64,000 nucleotides of DNA from Pseudomonas sp. PB120 (GCF_009761815.1 NZ_RWIN01000089.1:91363-155362), one strand, 5' to 3'; shown: positions 25,435-34,080, numbered from the stretch's first letter. The notes: generated by a model not told the origin, from the sequence alone. Numbers and translations are program-made.

Positions 25435-26955
25435 ATGCGTTACGCTCACCCCGGTACTGAAGGCGCTATCGTTTCGTTCAAGAGTAAATACGGTAACTAC
25501 ATCGGCGGCGAGTTCGTCGCGCCTGTCAAAGGTCAGTACTTCACCAATACTTCGCCAGTCAACGGCCAACCTATTGCCGAATTCCCACGCTCCTCGGCCG
25601 AAGACATCGACAAGGCCCTGGACGCTGCCCACGCGGCGGCTGATGCCTGGGGCGCCACGTCCGCCCAGGCGCGCTCGCTGGTGCTGCTGAAAATCGCCGA
25701 CCGCATCGAACAGAACCTGGAACTGCTGGCGATCACCGAATCCTGGGATAACGGCAAGGCCGTTCGCGAAACCCTCAATGCCGACATCCCGTTGGCCGCT
25801 GACCACTTCCGCTACTTCGCCGGTTGCATCCGCGCGCAGGAAGGCAGCGCTGCAGAGATCGACGGCAACACCGTGGCTTATCACATCCATGAACCCCTGG
25901 GCGTGGTCGGGCAGATCATCCCGTGGAACTTCCCGATCCTGATGGCCGCCTGGAAACTGGCCCCGGCGCTGGCGGCCGGCAACTGTGTGGTGCTCAAGCC
26001 TGCCGAACAGACGCCGCTGGGCATTACCGTGCTCGTCGAGCTGATCGGCGATTTGCTGCCGCCGGGCGTGCTCAACATTGTCCAAGGCTTCGGCAAAGAA
26101 GCCGGCGAGGCCCTGGCCACCAGTAAACGTATCGCCAAGATCGCCTTCACCGGCTCGACCCCGGTTGGCTCGCACATCATGAAATGCGCAGCCGAAAACA
26201 TCATTCCGTCCACCGTGGAGCTGGGTGGCAAATCGCCGAACATCTTCTTCGAAGACATCATGAAAGCCGAACCGACCTTCATCGAAAAAGCCGCTGAAGG
26301 CCTGGTGCTGGCGTTCTTCAACCAGGGCGAAGTCTGCACCTGCCCTTCCCGCGCCCTGGTGCAGGAATCGATCTACGACGAATTCATGCAAGTGGTGATG
26401 AAGAAAGTCCTGCAGATCAAACGTGGCGACCCGCTGGACACCGACACTATGGTTGGCGCCCAAGCCTCCGAGCAGCAATTTGACAAGATTCTTTCGTACC
26501 TGGAAATCGCCAAGGGCGAAGGCGCCGAGCTGCTGACCGGCGGCAAGGTTGAAAAACTCGAGGGCAACCTGGCGACCGGGTATTACATCCAGCCGACCCT
26601 GCTCAAGGGCACCAACAAAATGCGCGTGTTCCAGGAAGAAATCTTTGGCCCGGTGGTGAGCATCACTACGTTCAAGGACGAAGCCGAAGCCCTGGCCATC
26701 GCCAACGACACGGAGTTCGGCCTCGGTGCCGGCCTCTGGACCCGCGACATCAACCGCGCCTATCGCATGGGCCGCGCCATCAAGGCCGGGCGCGTGTGGA
26801 CCAACTGCTACCACCTGTACCCGGCGCATGCCGCGTTCGGTGGTTACAAGAAGTCCGGCGTCGGCCGTGAAACCCACAAGATGATGCTCGATCACTATCA
26901 GCAGACCAAAAACCTGCTGGTGAGCTACGACATCAATCCGTTGGGGTTCTTCTAA
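25435..26955 (+). CDS. exaC: NAD+-dependent acetaldehyde dehydrogenase (ExaC type)
   Basis: The 506-residue aldehyde dehydrogenase has the catalytic Cys301 in FFNQGEVCTC and the general base Glu262 in VELGGKSPN. The coenzyme-binding segment is PWNFPILMAAWKLAPALAAG, and the C-terminal half is typical of the ExaC/AcoD group of 506-residue enzymes. In this setting it would oxidise the acetaldehyde made by EutBC to acetate. The ATG was chosen because AAGGAGA lies ten bases upstream; the longer open frame crosses the promoter. It is driven by the sigma-54 promoter listed above and followed by a terminator-like hairpin. The second cysteine two residues after Cys301 is usual in this subgroup. Confidence 0.95.
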   Translation: MRYAHPGTEGAIVSFKSKYGNYIGGEFVAPVKGQYFTNTSPVNGQPIAEFPRSSAEDIDKALDAAHAAADAWGATSAQARSLVLLKIADRIEQNLELLAITESWDNGKAVRETLNADIPLAADHFRYFAGCIRAQEGSAAEIDGNTVAYHIHEPLGVVGQIIPWNFPILMAAWKLAPALAAGNCVVLKPAEQTPLGITVLVELIGDLLPPGVLNIVQGFGKEAGEALATSKRIAKIAFTGSTPVGSHIMKCAAENIIPSTVELGGKSPNIFFEDIMKAEPTFIEKAAEGLVLAFFNQGEVCTCPSRALVQESIYDEFMQVVMKKVLQIKRGDPLDTDTMVGAQASEQQFDKILSYLEIAKGEGAELLTGGKVEKLEGNLATGYYIQPTLLKGTNKMRVFQEEIFGPVVSITTFKDEAEALAIANDTEFGLGAGLWTRDINRAYRMGRAIKAGRVWTNCYHLYPAHAAFGGYKKSGVGRETHKMMLDHYQQTKNLLVSYDINPLGFF

Positions 26956-26962
26956 AACCCGG

Positions 26963-26990
26963 GGGCGATGCGGGTAACCCTGCGTCGCCC
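26963..26990 (+). terminator. Terminator-like hairpin after the acetaldehyde dehydrogenase gene
   Basis: GGGCGATGCGGGT pairs with ACCCTGCGTCGCCC around a very short loop, giving a stem of about twelve pairs with one or two mismatches. Only TT follows, so termination may be partial. It begins six bases after the stop codon. Confidence 0.5.
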
Positions 26991-26998
26991 TTCACATT

Positions 26999-27097
26999 GC
27001 CATCGCGAGCAGGCTCGCTCCCACAGGGGATCTGTGGTGAATCCACATAGGTGGGCAGACAGACGTCCCCTGTGGGAGTGAGCCTGCTCGCGATGGC
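26999..27097. repeat. REP inverted-repeat unit, ATCGCGAGCAGGCTCGCTCCCACA family
   Basis: GCCATCGCGAGCAGGCTCGC at the left pairs with the right arm GAGCCTGCTCGCGATGGC with one mismatch near the inner end (GCTCGCTC against GAGTGAGC). It sits between the dehydrogenase terminator and the permease promoter, 36 bases before the -24 box. Confidence 0.9.
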
Positions 27098-27133
27098 GTC
27101 CTCAATGACTCACTAAAAATCGCCCTGCCGCTC

Positions 27134-27150
27134 TGGCACGGGCTTTGCCT
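27134..27150 (+). promoter_or_regulatory. Sigma-54 promoter of the ethanolamine permease gene
   Basis: TGGCACG-N4-TTGCC is a near-perfect RpoN promoter, with GG at 27135-27136 and GC at 27147-27148, twelve bases apart. Transcription would begin near 27160, about 60 bases before the permease ATG. No copy of the TGTRCC-N6 repeat is evident between it and the upstream REP unit. Confidence 0.8.
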
Positions 27151-27221
27151 GCCCGCTTTACCCGCAAATGCAGTTCCCGACAGTCCAACAGATCAAACAA
27201 TAAAAAAGACAGCGAGGACTT

Positions 27222-28592
27222 ATGACTTCTTCTACACAGCTCAAACCCACACTCGGCACCCTGCATCTATGGGGCATTGCCGTCGGCCTGGTGATTTCCG
27301 GCGAGTATTTCGGCTGGAGTTACGGCTGGGGCACCGCAGGCACACTGGGTTTCCTCGTCACCGCGTTAATGGTGGCGACGATGTACACCTGCTTCATCTT
27401 CAGCTTCACCGAGTTGACCACCGCCATTCCCCACGCGGGCGGGCCGTTTGCCTACAGTCGGCGGGCCTTTGGGGAAAAAGGCGGCCTGATCGCTGGCATC
27501 GCCACCCTGATCGAATTCGTCTTTGCGCCCCCGGCGATTGCCATGGCCATCGGCGCCTACCTCAACGTGCAATACCCGGAGCTTGACCCCAAGATCGCCG
27601 CCGTTGGTGCGTATTTTGTGTTCATGACCCTTAATATTCTTGGCGTCAGCATCGCCGCCACCTTCGAATTGGTGGTCACTGTACTGGCCGTTGCCGAATT
27701 GCTGGTGTTCATGGGCGTGGTGGCGCCGGGCTTCAGTTTCAGTAATTTCGTTCTCAATGGCTGGTCGGGCTCCAACGAATTCACCCTGGCATCGATACCC
27801 GGCATCTTTGCGGCGATCCCGTTTGCAATCTGGTTCTTCCTCGCCATTGAAGGCGCAGCCATGGCGGCCGAGGAAGCCAAGGACCCGAAACGCACGATTC
27901 CCAAGGCCTATGTCAGCGGCATCCTGACCCTGGTGTTCCTGGCCATCGGTGTGATGGTGATGGCGGGCGGCGTTGGCGACTGGCGTCAGCTGTCGAACAT
28001 CAACGACCCGCTGCCCCAGGCGATGAAAGCGGTGGTCGGCAATAACTCAAGCTGGATGCACATGCTGGTCTGGATCGGCCTGTTCGGGCTGGTGGCGAGT
28101 TTCCACGGGATCATCCTCGGCTACTCGCGGCAGTTCTTTGCGCTGGCCCGCGCCGGCTACCTGCCGCGCTCCTTGGCCAAACTGTCACGCTTCCAGACCC
28201 CGCACCGTGCGATTCTGGCGGGCGGCGTGATCGGCATCGCGGCCATTTACAGCGATGGCCTGGTCAACCTGCAAGGCATGACCCTGACGGCGGCGATGAT
28301 CACCATGTCGGTATTCGGCGCCATCGTGATGTACATCATCAGTATGCTGAGCCTGTTCAAGCTGCGTAAAACCGAGCCGAACCTGGAACGTACCTTCCGT
28401 GCGCCGGGCTACCCGATTGTGCCGGGGATCGCGTTGTTCCTGGCGGTGGTCTGCCTGATAGCGATGGCCTGGTTCAATACGCTGATCGGTTGTGTGTTCC
28501 TCGGTTTCATGGCGGCCGGCTACCTGTATTTCCAACTGACCGCCAAGCAGCGCTTCGATGCGCCGGCGGATGCGATGCTCGAAGGCGCCTGA
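27222..28592 (+). CDS. eat: Ethanolamine permease (APC superfamily)
   Basis: The 456-residue permease has about twelve transmembrane helices. It carries the N-terminal GLVISGEYFGWSYGWG segment characteristic of the ethanolamine permease branch (TC 2.A.3.5) and the ELTTAIPHAGGPFAYSRRAFG motif of APC transporters. It brings ethanolamine into the cytoplasm for EutBC. An AGCGAGGA stretch precedes the ATG. Position between the dehydrogenase and eutB, and the sigma-54 promoter in front, support the substrate call. Confidence 0.95.
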   Translation: MTSSTQLKPTLGTLHLWGIAVGLVISGEYFGWSYGWGTAGTLGFLVTALMVATMYTCFIFSFTELTTAIPHAGGPFAYSRRAFGEKGGLIAGIATLIEFVFAPPAIAMAIGAYLNVQYPELDPKIAAVGAYFVFMTLNILGVSIAATFELVVTVLAVAELLVFMGVVAPGFSFSNFVLNGWSGSNEFTLASIPGIFAAIPFAIWFFLAIEGAAMAAEEAKDPKRTIPKAYVSGILTLVFLAIGVMVMAGGVGDWRQLSNINDPLPQAMKAVVGNNSSWMHMLVWIGLFGLVASFHGIILGYSRQFFALARAGYLPRSLAKLSRFQTPHRAILAGGVIGIAAIYSDGLVNLQGMTLTAAMITMSVFGAIVMYIISMLSLFKLRKTEPNLERTFRAPGYPIVPGIALFLAVVCLIAMAWFNTLIGCVFLGFMAAGYLYFQLTAKQRFDAPADAMLEGA

Positions 28593-28653
28593 GTTGCACC
28601 GGCGCCGGGCCCCGTGCCTGGCGCATGCTTTATTGAAGTGCACACAGCGCCCC

Positions 28654-28750
28654 TGTGGGTGCCAGCCTGCTGGCGATTGCGGTCGGACAGTCAGCATAGA
28701 TTTTGAATGACACACTCAATCGCCAGCTGGCTGGCTGGCTGGCTCCCACA
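28654..28750. repeat. REP inverted-repeat unit, TGTGGGAGCCAGCCTGCTGGCGAT family, with tandem CTGG expansion
   Basis: The left arm TGTGGGTGCCAGCCTGCTGGCGAT is faced by ATCGCCAGCTGGCTGGCTGGCTGGCTCCCACA. The right arm carries two or three extra CTGG units where the family normally reads GCCAGCAGGCTGGC. The unit lies between eat and eutB. A cleaner copy is at 50377. Confidence 0.85.
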
Positions 28751-28796
28751 AGGGAATGTCAGTGTAATCAAGACTTCTACACATCAGGAGGCCCCC

Positions 28797-30191
28797 ATGG
28801 CCACATTTGCCCACTCCATCGGCGCCCGAACCTACCGTTTCGAGAGCCTCAAGGAAGTCATGGCCAAGGCCAGTCCGGCACGCTCCGGGGATTTTCTCGC
28901 GGGCGTCGCCGCGCTCAATGATGGCGAACGCGTCGCCGCGCAAATGACCCTGGCTGACATCCCGCTGGCTCACTTCCTACAGGAAGTACTGATTCCCTAC
29001 GAGGCTGATGAAGTCACCCGGCTGATCATCGACACTCACGACAAACAGGCTTTCGCTGCCGTCAGCCACCTCACCGTGGGCGGTTTCCGCGACTGGTTGC
29101 TCAGCGATGCCGCCGACGAGCAGAGCCTGCGCGCCCTCGCCCCCGGCCTGACTCCGGAAATGGCCGCTGCCGTCTCGAAAATCATGCGCGTACAAGACCT
29201 GGTGCTGGTGGCGCAGAAAATCCGCGTCATCACGCAATTTCGCGGCACGATGGGCCTGCCCGGACGGTTATCCACACGCCTGCAACCCAACCACCCGACC
29301 GACGAACCGTCCGGTATCGCCGCGAGCATCCTCGACGGCCTGCTGTACGGCAACGGCGACGCCATGATCGGCATCAACCCGGCCACCGACAGCATCGCGT
29401 CGATCTGCGCCATGCTCGAAATGCTCGACGCGATCATCCAGCGCTACGAAATTCCTACACAGGCCTGCGTGCTGACCCACGTCACCACGTCCATCGAAGC
29501 GATCAATCGTGGCGTGCCACTGGACCTGGTGTTCCAGTCCATTGCCGGCACCGAAGCGGCCAATGCCAGTTTCGGCATCAACCTCAACGTCTTGCAGGAA
29601 GGATACGACGCCGGTTTGAGCCTGAATCGCGGCACGCTGGGCCAGAATCTGATGTATTTCGAGACCGGCCAAGGCAGTGCCCTTTCAGCCAACGCCCACC
29701 ACGGCATCGATCAGCAGACCTGCGAAACCCGCGCCTACGCCGTGGCGCGACATTTCAAGCCGTTCCTGGTGAATACGGTCGTAGGATTCATCGGCCCGGA
29801 ATACCTCTACAACGGCAAACAGATCATCCGCGCCGGCCTGGAAGACCACTTCTGCGGCAAATTGCTGGGCGTGCCGATGGGCTGCGACATCTGTTACACC
29901 AACCACGCCGAAGCCGACCAGGACGACATGGATACCCTGCTGACCCTGCTGGGCGTGGCCGGGATCAACTTCATCATGGGCATCCCCGGTTCCGACGACA
30001 TCATGCTCAACTACCAGACCACTTCGTTCCACGACGCGCTCTATGCCCGACAAACCCTGGGCCTCAAGCCCGCGCCGGAATTCGAACAGTGGCTGGCGAG
30101 AATGGGCATCTTCACTCAGGCGGACGGCAAGATTCACTTCGGCGACAGCCTGCCGCCGGCCTTCCGCCAGGCGATGGGGCAATTGGGATGA
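28797..30191 (+). CDS. eutB: Ethanolamine ammonia-lyase large subunit
   Basis: EutB and EutC form the adenosylcobalamin-dependent lyase that converts ethanolamine to acetaldehyde and ammonia. The 464-residue subunit is full length and carries TRLQPNHPTDEPSGIAASILDGLLYGNGDAMIGINPATDS in the TIM-barrel core. It also has the substrate-contact region FETGQGSALSANAHHGIDQ and MGCDICYTNHAEADQDDMD. The start follows AGGAGG; a 30-codon extension upstream is REP sequence. No clear sigma-54 promoter is present in the 200 bases before it, so it is probably transcribed from the eat promoter. EutA reactivase and microcompartment genes are absent from the window. Confidence 0.97.
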   Translation: MATFAHSIGARTYRFESLKEVMAKASPARSGDFLAGVAALNDGERVAAQMTLADIPLAHFLQEVLIPYEADEVTRLIIDTHDKQAFAAVSHLTVGGFRDWLLSDAADEQSLRALAPGLTPEMAAAVSKIMRVQDLVLVAQKIRVITQFRGTMGLPGRLSTRLQPNHPTDEPSGIAASILDGLLYGNGDAMIGINPATDSIASICAMLEMLDAIIQRYEIPTQACVLTHVTTSIEAINRGVPLDLVFQSIAGTEAANASFGINLNVLQEGYDAGLSLNRGTLGQNLMYFETGQGSALSANAHHGIDQQTCETRAYAVARHFKPFLVNTVVGFIGPEYLYNGKQIIRAGLEDHFCGKLLGVPMGCDICYTNHAEADQDDMDTLLTLLGVAGINFIMGIPGSDDIMLNYQTTSFHDALYARQTLGLKPAPEFEQWLARMGIFTQADGKIHFGDSLPPAFRQAMGQLG

Positions 30192-31024
30192 GTGTTGAAA
30201 TGGATAAACCAACCGCCGACCCGCAGAACCCGTTGCTGGAACTGCGTCGTCTGACGCCGGCCCGGATCGCCCTCGGTCGCTCTGGCACCAGCATGCCAAC
30301 CCGCGCGCAGCTGGATTTCCAGTACGCCCACGCCGAGGCGCGCGATGCGGTGCACTTGCCGTTTGACCACGCCGGGCTCAGATCACAGCTGGCCGATCGC
30401 GGGCGCAGCAGTCTGCTGCTGCACAGTGCCGCCACCGACCGAAACAGTTATCTGCAGCGCCCCGACCTGGGGCGAAAGTTGAGCAGTGAGTCGGCGCAGG
30501 CACTGCGCGATCATGCGCTGGCCAATCCCGGCGGCATCGACCTGGCGATTGTCGTGGCCGATGGATTGTCGGCGCTGGCCGTTCACCGCCACACCTTGCC
30601 GTTTCTGGCACGGCTGGAAGATCAGATTGTGGGTGACGGCTGGTCCGTCTCACCGGTCATTCTGGTGGAACAGGGGCGGGTCGCCGTCGCCGACGAAATA
30701 GGCGAGTTACTGGGCGCGAAGATGGTCGTGATCCTGATCGGCGAGCGCCCGGGGCTCAGCTCTCCGGACAGCCTGGGACTGTATTTCACCTACAATCCCA
30801 AGGTCGGGCTGACGGATGCCTATCGCAATTGCATCTCGAATATCCGCCTCGAAGGGCTTAGTTACGGCATGGCGGCACACCGTTTGCTGTATTTGATGCG
30901 CGAAGCCTGTCGGCGCCGGCTCTCTGGAGTCAATCTGAAGGACGAAGCTCAGGTTCAGACGCTTGAGTCGGACGCCGGTGCGGACATGAAAGGTAATTTC
31001 CTACTGGGGCCGTCGAATGCCTGA
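30188..31024 (+). CDS. eutC: Ethanolamine ammonia-lyase small subunit
   Basis: The 278-residue EutC subunit supplies much of the cobalamin-binding surface. Recognisable segments are ARIALGRSGTSMPTRAQLDFQ, HARDAVH-like AEARDAVHLPFD, LDLAIVVADGLSALAVHRH-like text near residue 120 and GERPGLSSPDSLGLYFTYNPKVG. The ATG overlaps the eutB stop codon (ATGA). A GNAT gene follows after 118 bases. Confidence 0.97.
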   Translation: MSVEMDKPTADPQNPLLELRRLTPARIALGRSGTSMPTRAQLDFQYAHAEARDAVHLPFDHAGLRSQLADRGRSSLLLHSAATDRNSYLQRPDLGRKLSSESAQALRDHALANPGGIDLAIVVADGLSALAVHRHTLPFLARLEDQIVGDGWSVSPVILVEQGRVAVADEIGELLGAKMVVILIGERPGLSSPDSLGLYFTYNPKVGLTDAYRNCISNIRLEGLSYGMAAHRLLYLMREACRRRLSGVNLKDEAQVQTLESDAGADMKGNFLLGPSNA

Positions 31025-31060
31025 ACCGTTTCCGCATTGCGTTTGCAATCAGGTTTCAGG
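31020..31060 (+). terminator. Nested hairpin at the end of eutC
   Basis: CCTGAACC pairs with GGTTTCAGG with one bulged A, and inside it ATTGC-GTTT-GCAAT forms a perfect stem-loop. The eutC stop codon is in the outer stem. There is no T-tract, so it could be a weak terminator or an mRNA end protector. Confidence 0.35.
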
Positions 31061-31142
31061 CAGGATCGACGCACGGCTGCCCGAGTGAGAACCGTTTGCC
31101 GTCAGAGCACGTGAAGACAGCCACTTGAAGACGAGACCTACC

Positions 31143-31604
31143 ATGCGGATTATTCAAGCGACCCTCGAACATCTGGACCTCCTGACCCCGTTGTTCGTCA
31201 AATATCGCGAGTTTTATGGCTCCCTGCCGTATCCGGACTCGTCCCGCGCGTTCCTCGAGAAACGCCTGCGACGCAAGGAATCGGTGATCTACCTGGCCCT
31301 GGCCGATGATGACGCCAACAAACTGATGGGTTTCTGTCAGTTGTATCCGAGCTTCTCGTCCCTTTCGCTTAAACGCGTGTGGATCCTCAATGACATCTAT
31401 GTCGCCGAAGACGCCCGCCGTCAGTTGGTGGCCGACAACCTGATGCGCACCGCGAAAAAAATGGCCAAGGAAACCAATGCCGTGCGCATGCGCGTTTCCA
31501 CCAGCAGCCACAACGAAATCGCGCAGAAAACCTACGAGTCCATCGGATTCAAGGAAGACACAGAGTTCAAGAACTATGTGTTGCCGATCAGTGATGAGCT
31601 GTAA
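31143..31604 (+). CDS. GNAT-family N-acetyltransferase
   Basis: A 153-residue acetyltransferase. The acetyl-CoA-binding region is degenerate but placed as expected (VWILNDIYVAEDARRQLVADNLM, with ARR instead of R/Q-x-x-G-x-G/A). The C-terminal TSSHNEIAQKTYESIGFKED is the conserved end of the fold. The start MRIIQATL follows a modest GACGAGA site. The equivalent gene sits beside eutC in P. aeruginosa, but a role in ethanolamine use is not shown. Confidence 0.9.
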   Translation: MRIIQATLEHLDLLTPLFVKYREFYGSLPYPDSSRAFLEKRLRRKESVIYLALADDDANKLMGFCQLYPSFSSLSLKRVWILNDIYVAEDARRQLVADNLMRTAKKMAKETNAVRMRVSTSSHNEIAQKTYESIGFKEDTEFKNYVLPISDEL

Positions 31605-31629
31605 CGCAAATTGCGACGCAGCGAGCTTC

Positions 31630-31760
31630 TGTGGCGAGGGAGCTTGCTCCCGCTCGACTGCGCAGCAGTCGTAAATCATCCAACAAGATTATCCTGAAGC
31701 GCTATGAACTCGGGTTTGGGAGTGCTTCGCCCTCCAGCGGGAGCGAGCTCCCTCGCAACA
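31630..31760. repeat. Degenerate REP inverted-repeat unit, TGTGGCGAGGGAGCTTGCTCCCGC family
   Basis: The left arm TGTGGCGAGGGAGCTTGCTC is perfect, whereas the right arm reads GAGCGAGCTCCCTCGCAACA, with three changes from the complement. The centre holds CGACTGCGCAGCAGTCG and about 60 bases of unique sequence. It starts 26 bases after the GNAT stop codon. Confidence 0.8.
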
Positions 31761-31833
31761 ATGGATTGAGTAACGGCCAATTCTCGCGAAATCCCCTGCT
31801 ACAAACTGAACACGTTTTTCACTTGTGTGCCCG

Positions 31834-31839
31834 TATAAT
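31834..31839 (+). promoter_or_regulatory. -10 box of a sigma-70 promoter for the DedA gene
   Basis: TATAAT is a perfect -10 element 105 bases before the DedA start codon, in an AT-rich stretch. The -35 element is unclear (TTTTTC is too near and TGAACA too far), so only the -10 is claimed. Confidence 0.5.
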
Positions 31840-31943
31840 GCCGACCTTTTCCGGCTTGTAAGAAAAACTACACCCGTCTGTAGGCTTTCGCGAAGTCATC
31901 CGCACAGGCCTGCCGAGTCGGGCCATAACCACAGGTGCTCTCC

Positions 31944-32600
31944 ATGGATTTCAACCCGATCGACATTGTTCTGCATCTCGATGTTTACCTCGACATGCTG
32001 GTCAGCAACTACGGGGCATGGATCTACGCCATTCTGTTTCTGGTGATTTTCTGCGAAACCGGCCTGGTGGTGATGCCGTTCCTGCCGGGCGATTCCCTGC
32101 TGTTTATTGCCGGCGCCGTTGCAGCCGGTGGCGGCATGGACCCGGTTCTGCTGGGCGGGCTGTTGATGCTGGCGGCCATCCTGGGTGACAGCACCAACTA
32201 TGTGATCGGACGAACAGCCGGAGAACGCCTGTTCAGTAATCCGAACTCGAAAATCTTCCGCCGCGACTACTTGCAGCAAACCCACGATTTCTATGATAGG
32301 CACGGTGGCAAAACCGTGACGTTGGCGCGCTTCATGCCGATCATCCGGACCTTTGCGCCATTCGTCGCCGGCGTTGGCAAAATGCCCTACCCGCGCTTCT
32401 TTGCCTTCAGCATCTTCGGCACAGTCCTGTGGGTCGGCGGCCTGGTGACGCTGGGTTATTTCTTCGGCAATGTGCCATTCATCAAGCAAAACCTGTCGCT
32501 GCTGGTGGTAGGCATCATTCTGCTATCGCTGGTGCCGATGATCATCGGCATGATCCGCAGCCGCTTTGGCAATGCCGCGTCAAAAGCCCAATCGCGCTAA
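31944..32600 (+). CDS. DedA-family membrane protein
   Basis: The 218-residue DedA protein has five to six hydrophobic segments and the family motifs FCETGLVVMPFLPGDSLL (with the conserved Glu and Pro-Gly-Asp), GDSTNYVIGRTAGERL and the FMPIIRTFAPFVAG arginine motif. DedA proteins contribute to membrane lipid translocation and envelope integrity. It is shorter than the DedA-PAP2 fusion at 14389 and has no phosphatase domain. A gene for MtfA follows after six bases. Confidence 0.95.
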   Translation: MDFNPIDIVLHLDVYLDMLVSNYGAWIYAILFLVIFCETGLVVMPFLPGDSLLFIAGAVAAGGGMDPVLLGGLLMLAAILGDSTNYVIGRTAGERLFSNPNSKIFRRDYLQQTHDFYDRHGGKTVTLARFMPIIRTFAPFVAGVGKMPYPRFFAFSIFGTVLWVGGLVTLGYFFGNVPFIKQNLSLLVVGIILLSLVPMIIGMIRSRFGNAASKAQSR

Positions 32601-32606
32601 TACCGC

Positions 32607-33419
32607 ATGTGGTCGCTAAACGCTTGGCGTCGCCAACGTACCTTGGCCAAACACCCGATTGCCGACGACATGTGGCAACGGGTGCGCCACCACCTGAGCT
32701 TTCTGGACGGGATCTCCGCCGAACAAGACCAGTGGTTGCGTGAAGCCAGCGTGCTGTTCCTCCAGGACAAACACCTGACCGCCCTGCCCGGCGTCGAACT
32801 CCATCAGGAGCAACGCCTGCTGCTCGCCGCCCAGGCACAGTTGCCGTTGATGAACCTGGGCGACCTGAACTGGTATCAGGGTTTCCACGAAATCATCCTT
32901 TACCCTGACGACTTTCTCAGCCCCCAACGCCATCGCGATGCCAGTGGCGTCGAGCACGAATGGGACGGCGAGCACAGTGGCGAGGCCTGGCAGCAGGGCC
33001 CGATCATTCTTGCGTGGCCCGGCGTAATGGCCAGTGGCGGCTGGGAGGGCTACAACCTGGTGATCCACGAGCTCGCGCACAAACTCGACATGCTCAATGG
33101 CGATGCCAACGGCCTGCCACCGCTGCACCCCGACATGCGGGTCAGCGACTGGGCCAAGGTCATGCAAGAGGCCTACGACGATCTCGATGGCCAACTGGAG
33201 CGCAATCCGGACGCCGAAACCGCCATTGATCCTTACGCGGCGGAAAACCCCGCCGAGTTTTTCGCGGTCACCAGCGAATACTTCTTCAGCGCCCCGGATT
33301 TGCTGCACGGGGCCTATCCTCGGGTTTACGATCAACTGAAGCTGTTTTACCGCCAGGATCCATTGGCAAGGCTCAAGCAACTTCAGGCCGAAGACCCGGT
33401 CTATCAGACAGCCGACTAA
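32607..33419 (+). CDS. mtfA: Mlc titration factor A-like zinc peptidase (M90 family)
   Basis: The 270-residue cytosolic metallopeptidase has the zinc site HELAH (His154, Glu155, His158) and the downstream glutamate region NPAEFFAVTSEYFF of the MtfA/M90 family. E. coli MtfA binds the glucose repressor Mlc and is an aminopeptidase; whether Mlc is the partner in Pseudomonas is unknown. It is closely coupled to the DedA gene upstream and lies before ppa. Confidence 0.94.
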   Translation: MWSLNAWRRQRTLAKHPIADDMWQRVRHHLSFLDGISAEQDQWLREASVLFLQDKHLTALPGVELHQEQRLLLAAQAQLPLMNLGDLNWYQGFHEIILYPDDFLSPQRHRDASGVEHEWDGEHSGEAWQQGPIILAWPGVMASGGWEGYNLVIHELAHKLDMLNGDANGLPPLHPDMRVSDWAKVMQEAYDDLDGQLERNPDAETAIDPYAAENPAEFFAVTSEYFFSAPDLLHGAYPRVYDQLKLFYRQDPLARLKQLQAEDPVYQTAD

Positions 33420-33430
33420 GGTCGGGCACG

Positions 33431-33459
33431 TGGCATCGCAGGCGGAATATGCCTATAAT
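33431..33459 (+). promoter_or_regulatory. Sigma-70 promoter of ppa
   Basis: TGGCAT at 33431 and a perfect TATAAT at 33454-33459 are 17 bases apart, 62 bases before the ppa start codon. The -35 is a poor match, but the spacing and position fit. Confidence 0.55.
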
Positions 33460-33520
33460 CGCCGCCACTTTTTGGTCAATCCGGCCAAGTGTTTTGGTCA
33501 ACTAACGGGGGCACCGCCCA

Positions 33521-34048
33521 ATGAGCTACAGCAAGATTCCGGCTGGCAAAGACCTGCCGAACGACATCTACGTCGCGATCGAGATCCCGGCCAACCACGC
33601 GCCGATCAAATACGAAATCGACAAAGACAGCGATTGCCTGTTCGTTGACCGTTTCATGGCCACCCCGATGTTCTACCCGGCCAACTACGGTTACATCCCG
33701 AACACCCTGGCTGACGACGGTGATCCCCTCGACGTGCTGGTTGTGACCCCTTATCCGGTTGCTCCAGGTTCGGTGATCCGCGCCCGTCCGGTCGGCATCC
33801 TGAACATGACCGACGACGGCGGCGGCGATGCCAAAGTCATCGCAGTCCCACACGACAAGCTGTCCCAGCTGTACGTCGACGTGAAGGAATACACCGATCT
33901 GCCACCGCTGCTGATTCAGCAGATCGAGCACTTCTTCGCCAACTACAAAGACCTCGAAAAAGGCAAATGGGTGAAGATCGAAGGCTGGGCCGGTGCAGAC
34001 GCCGCCCGCGACGCGATCACCAAGTCGGTTGCTGCCTATAAAGGCTGA
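33521..34048 (+). CDS. ppa: Inorganic pyrophosphatase (family I)
   Basis: Ppa hydrolyses pyrophosphate and drives biosynthetic reactions. The 175-residue length is standard, and the metal-binding signature DGDPLDVLV is present together with FMATPMFYPANYGYIPNT and the KYEIDKDSDCLFVDR start of the active-site barrel. It has its own promoter and a strong terminator. It marks the left edge of the accessory-looking region. Confidence 0.98.
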   Translation: MSYSKIPAGKDLPNDIYVAIEIPANHAPIKYEIDKDSDCLFVDRFMATPMFYPANYGYIPNTLADDGDPLDVLVVTPYPVAPGSVIRARPVGILNMTDDGGGDAKVIAVPHDKLSQLYVDVKEYTDLPPLLIQQIEHFFANYKDLEKGKWVKIEGWAGADAARDAITKSVAAYKG

Positions 34049-34080
34049 GGCGCCATTGGCCTTGCGCCACTGACGACTTG

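Larger units (their letters stand above)
31605..31943. other. 339-base gap with a REP unit and a DedA promoter
   Basis: The gap contains a degenerate REP unit and then an AT-richer stretch with a TATAAT box, both listed separately. I see no coding sequence. Confidence 0.75.

Noticed and set aside
25264..26895. 543-codon minus-strand frame opposite the acetaldehyde dehydrogenase
   Set aside because: The plus-strand gene has its catalytic residues, ribosome-binding site and promoter, and this frame has none.
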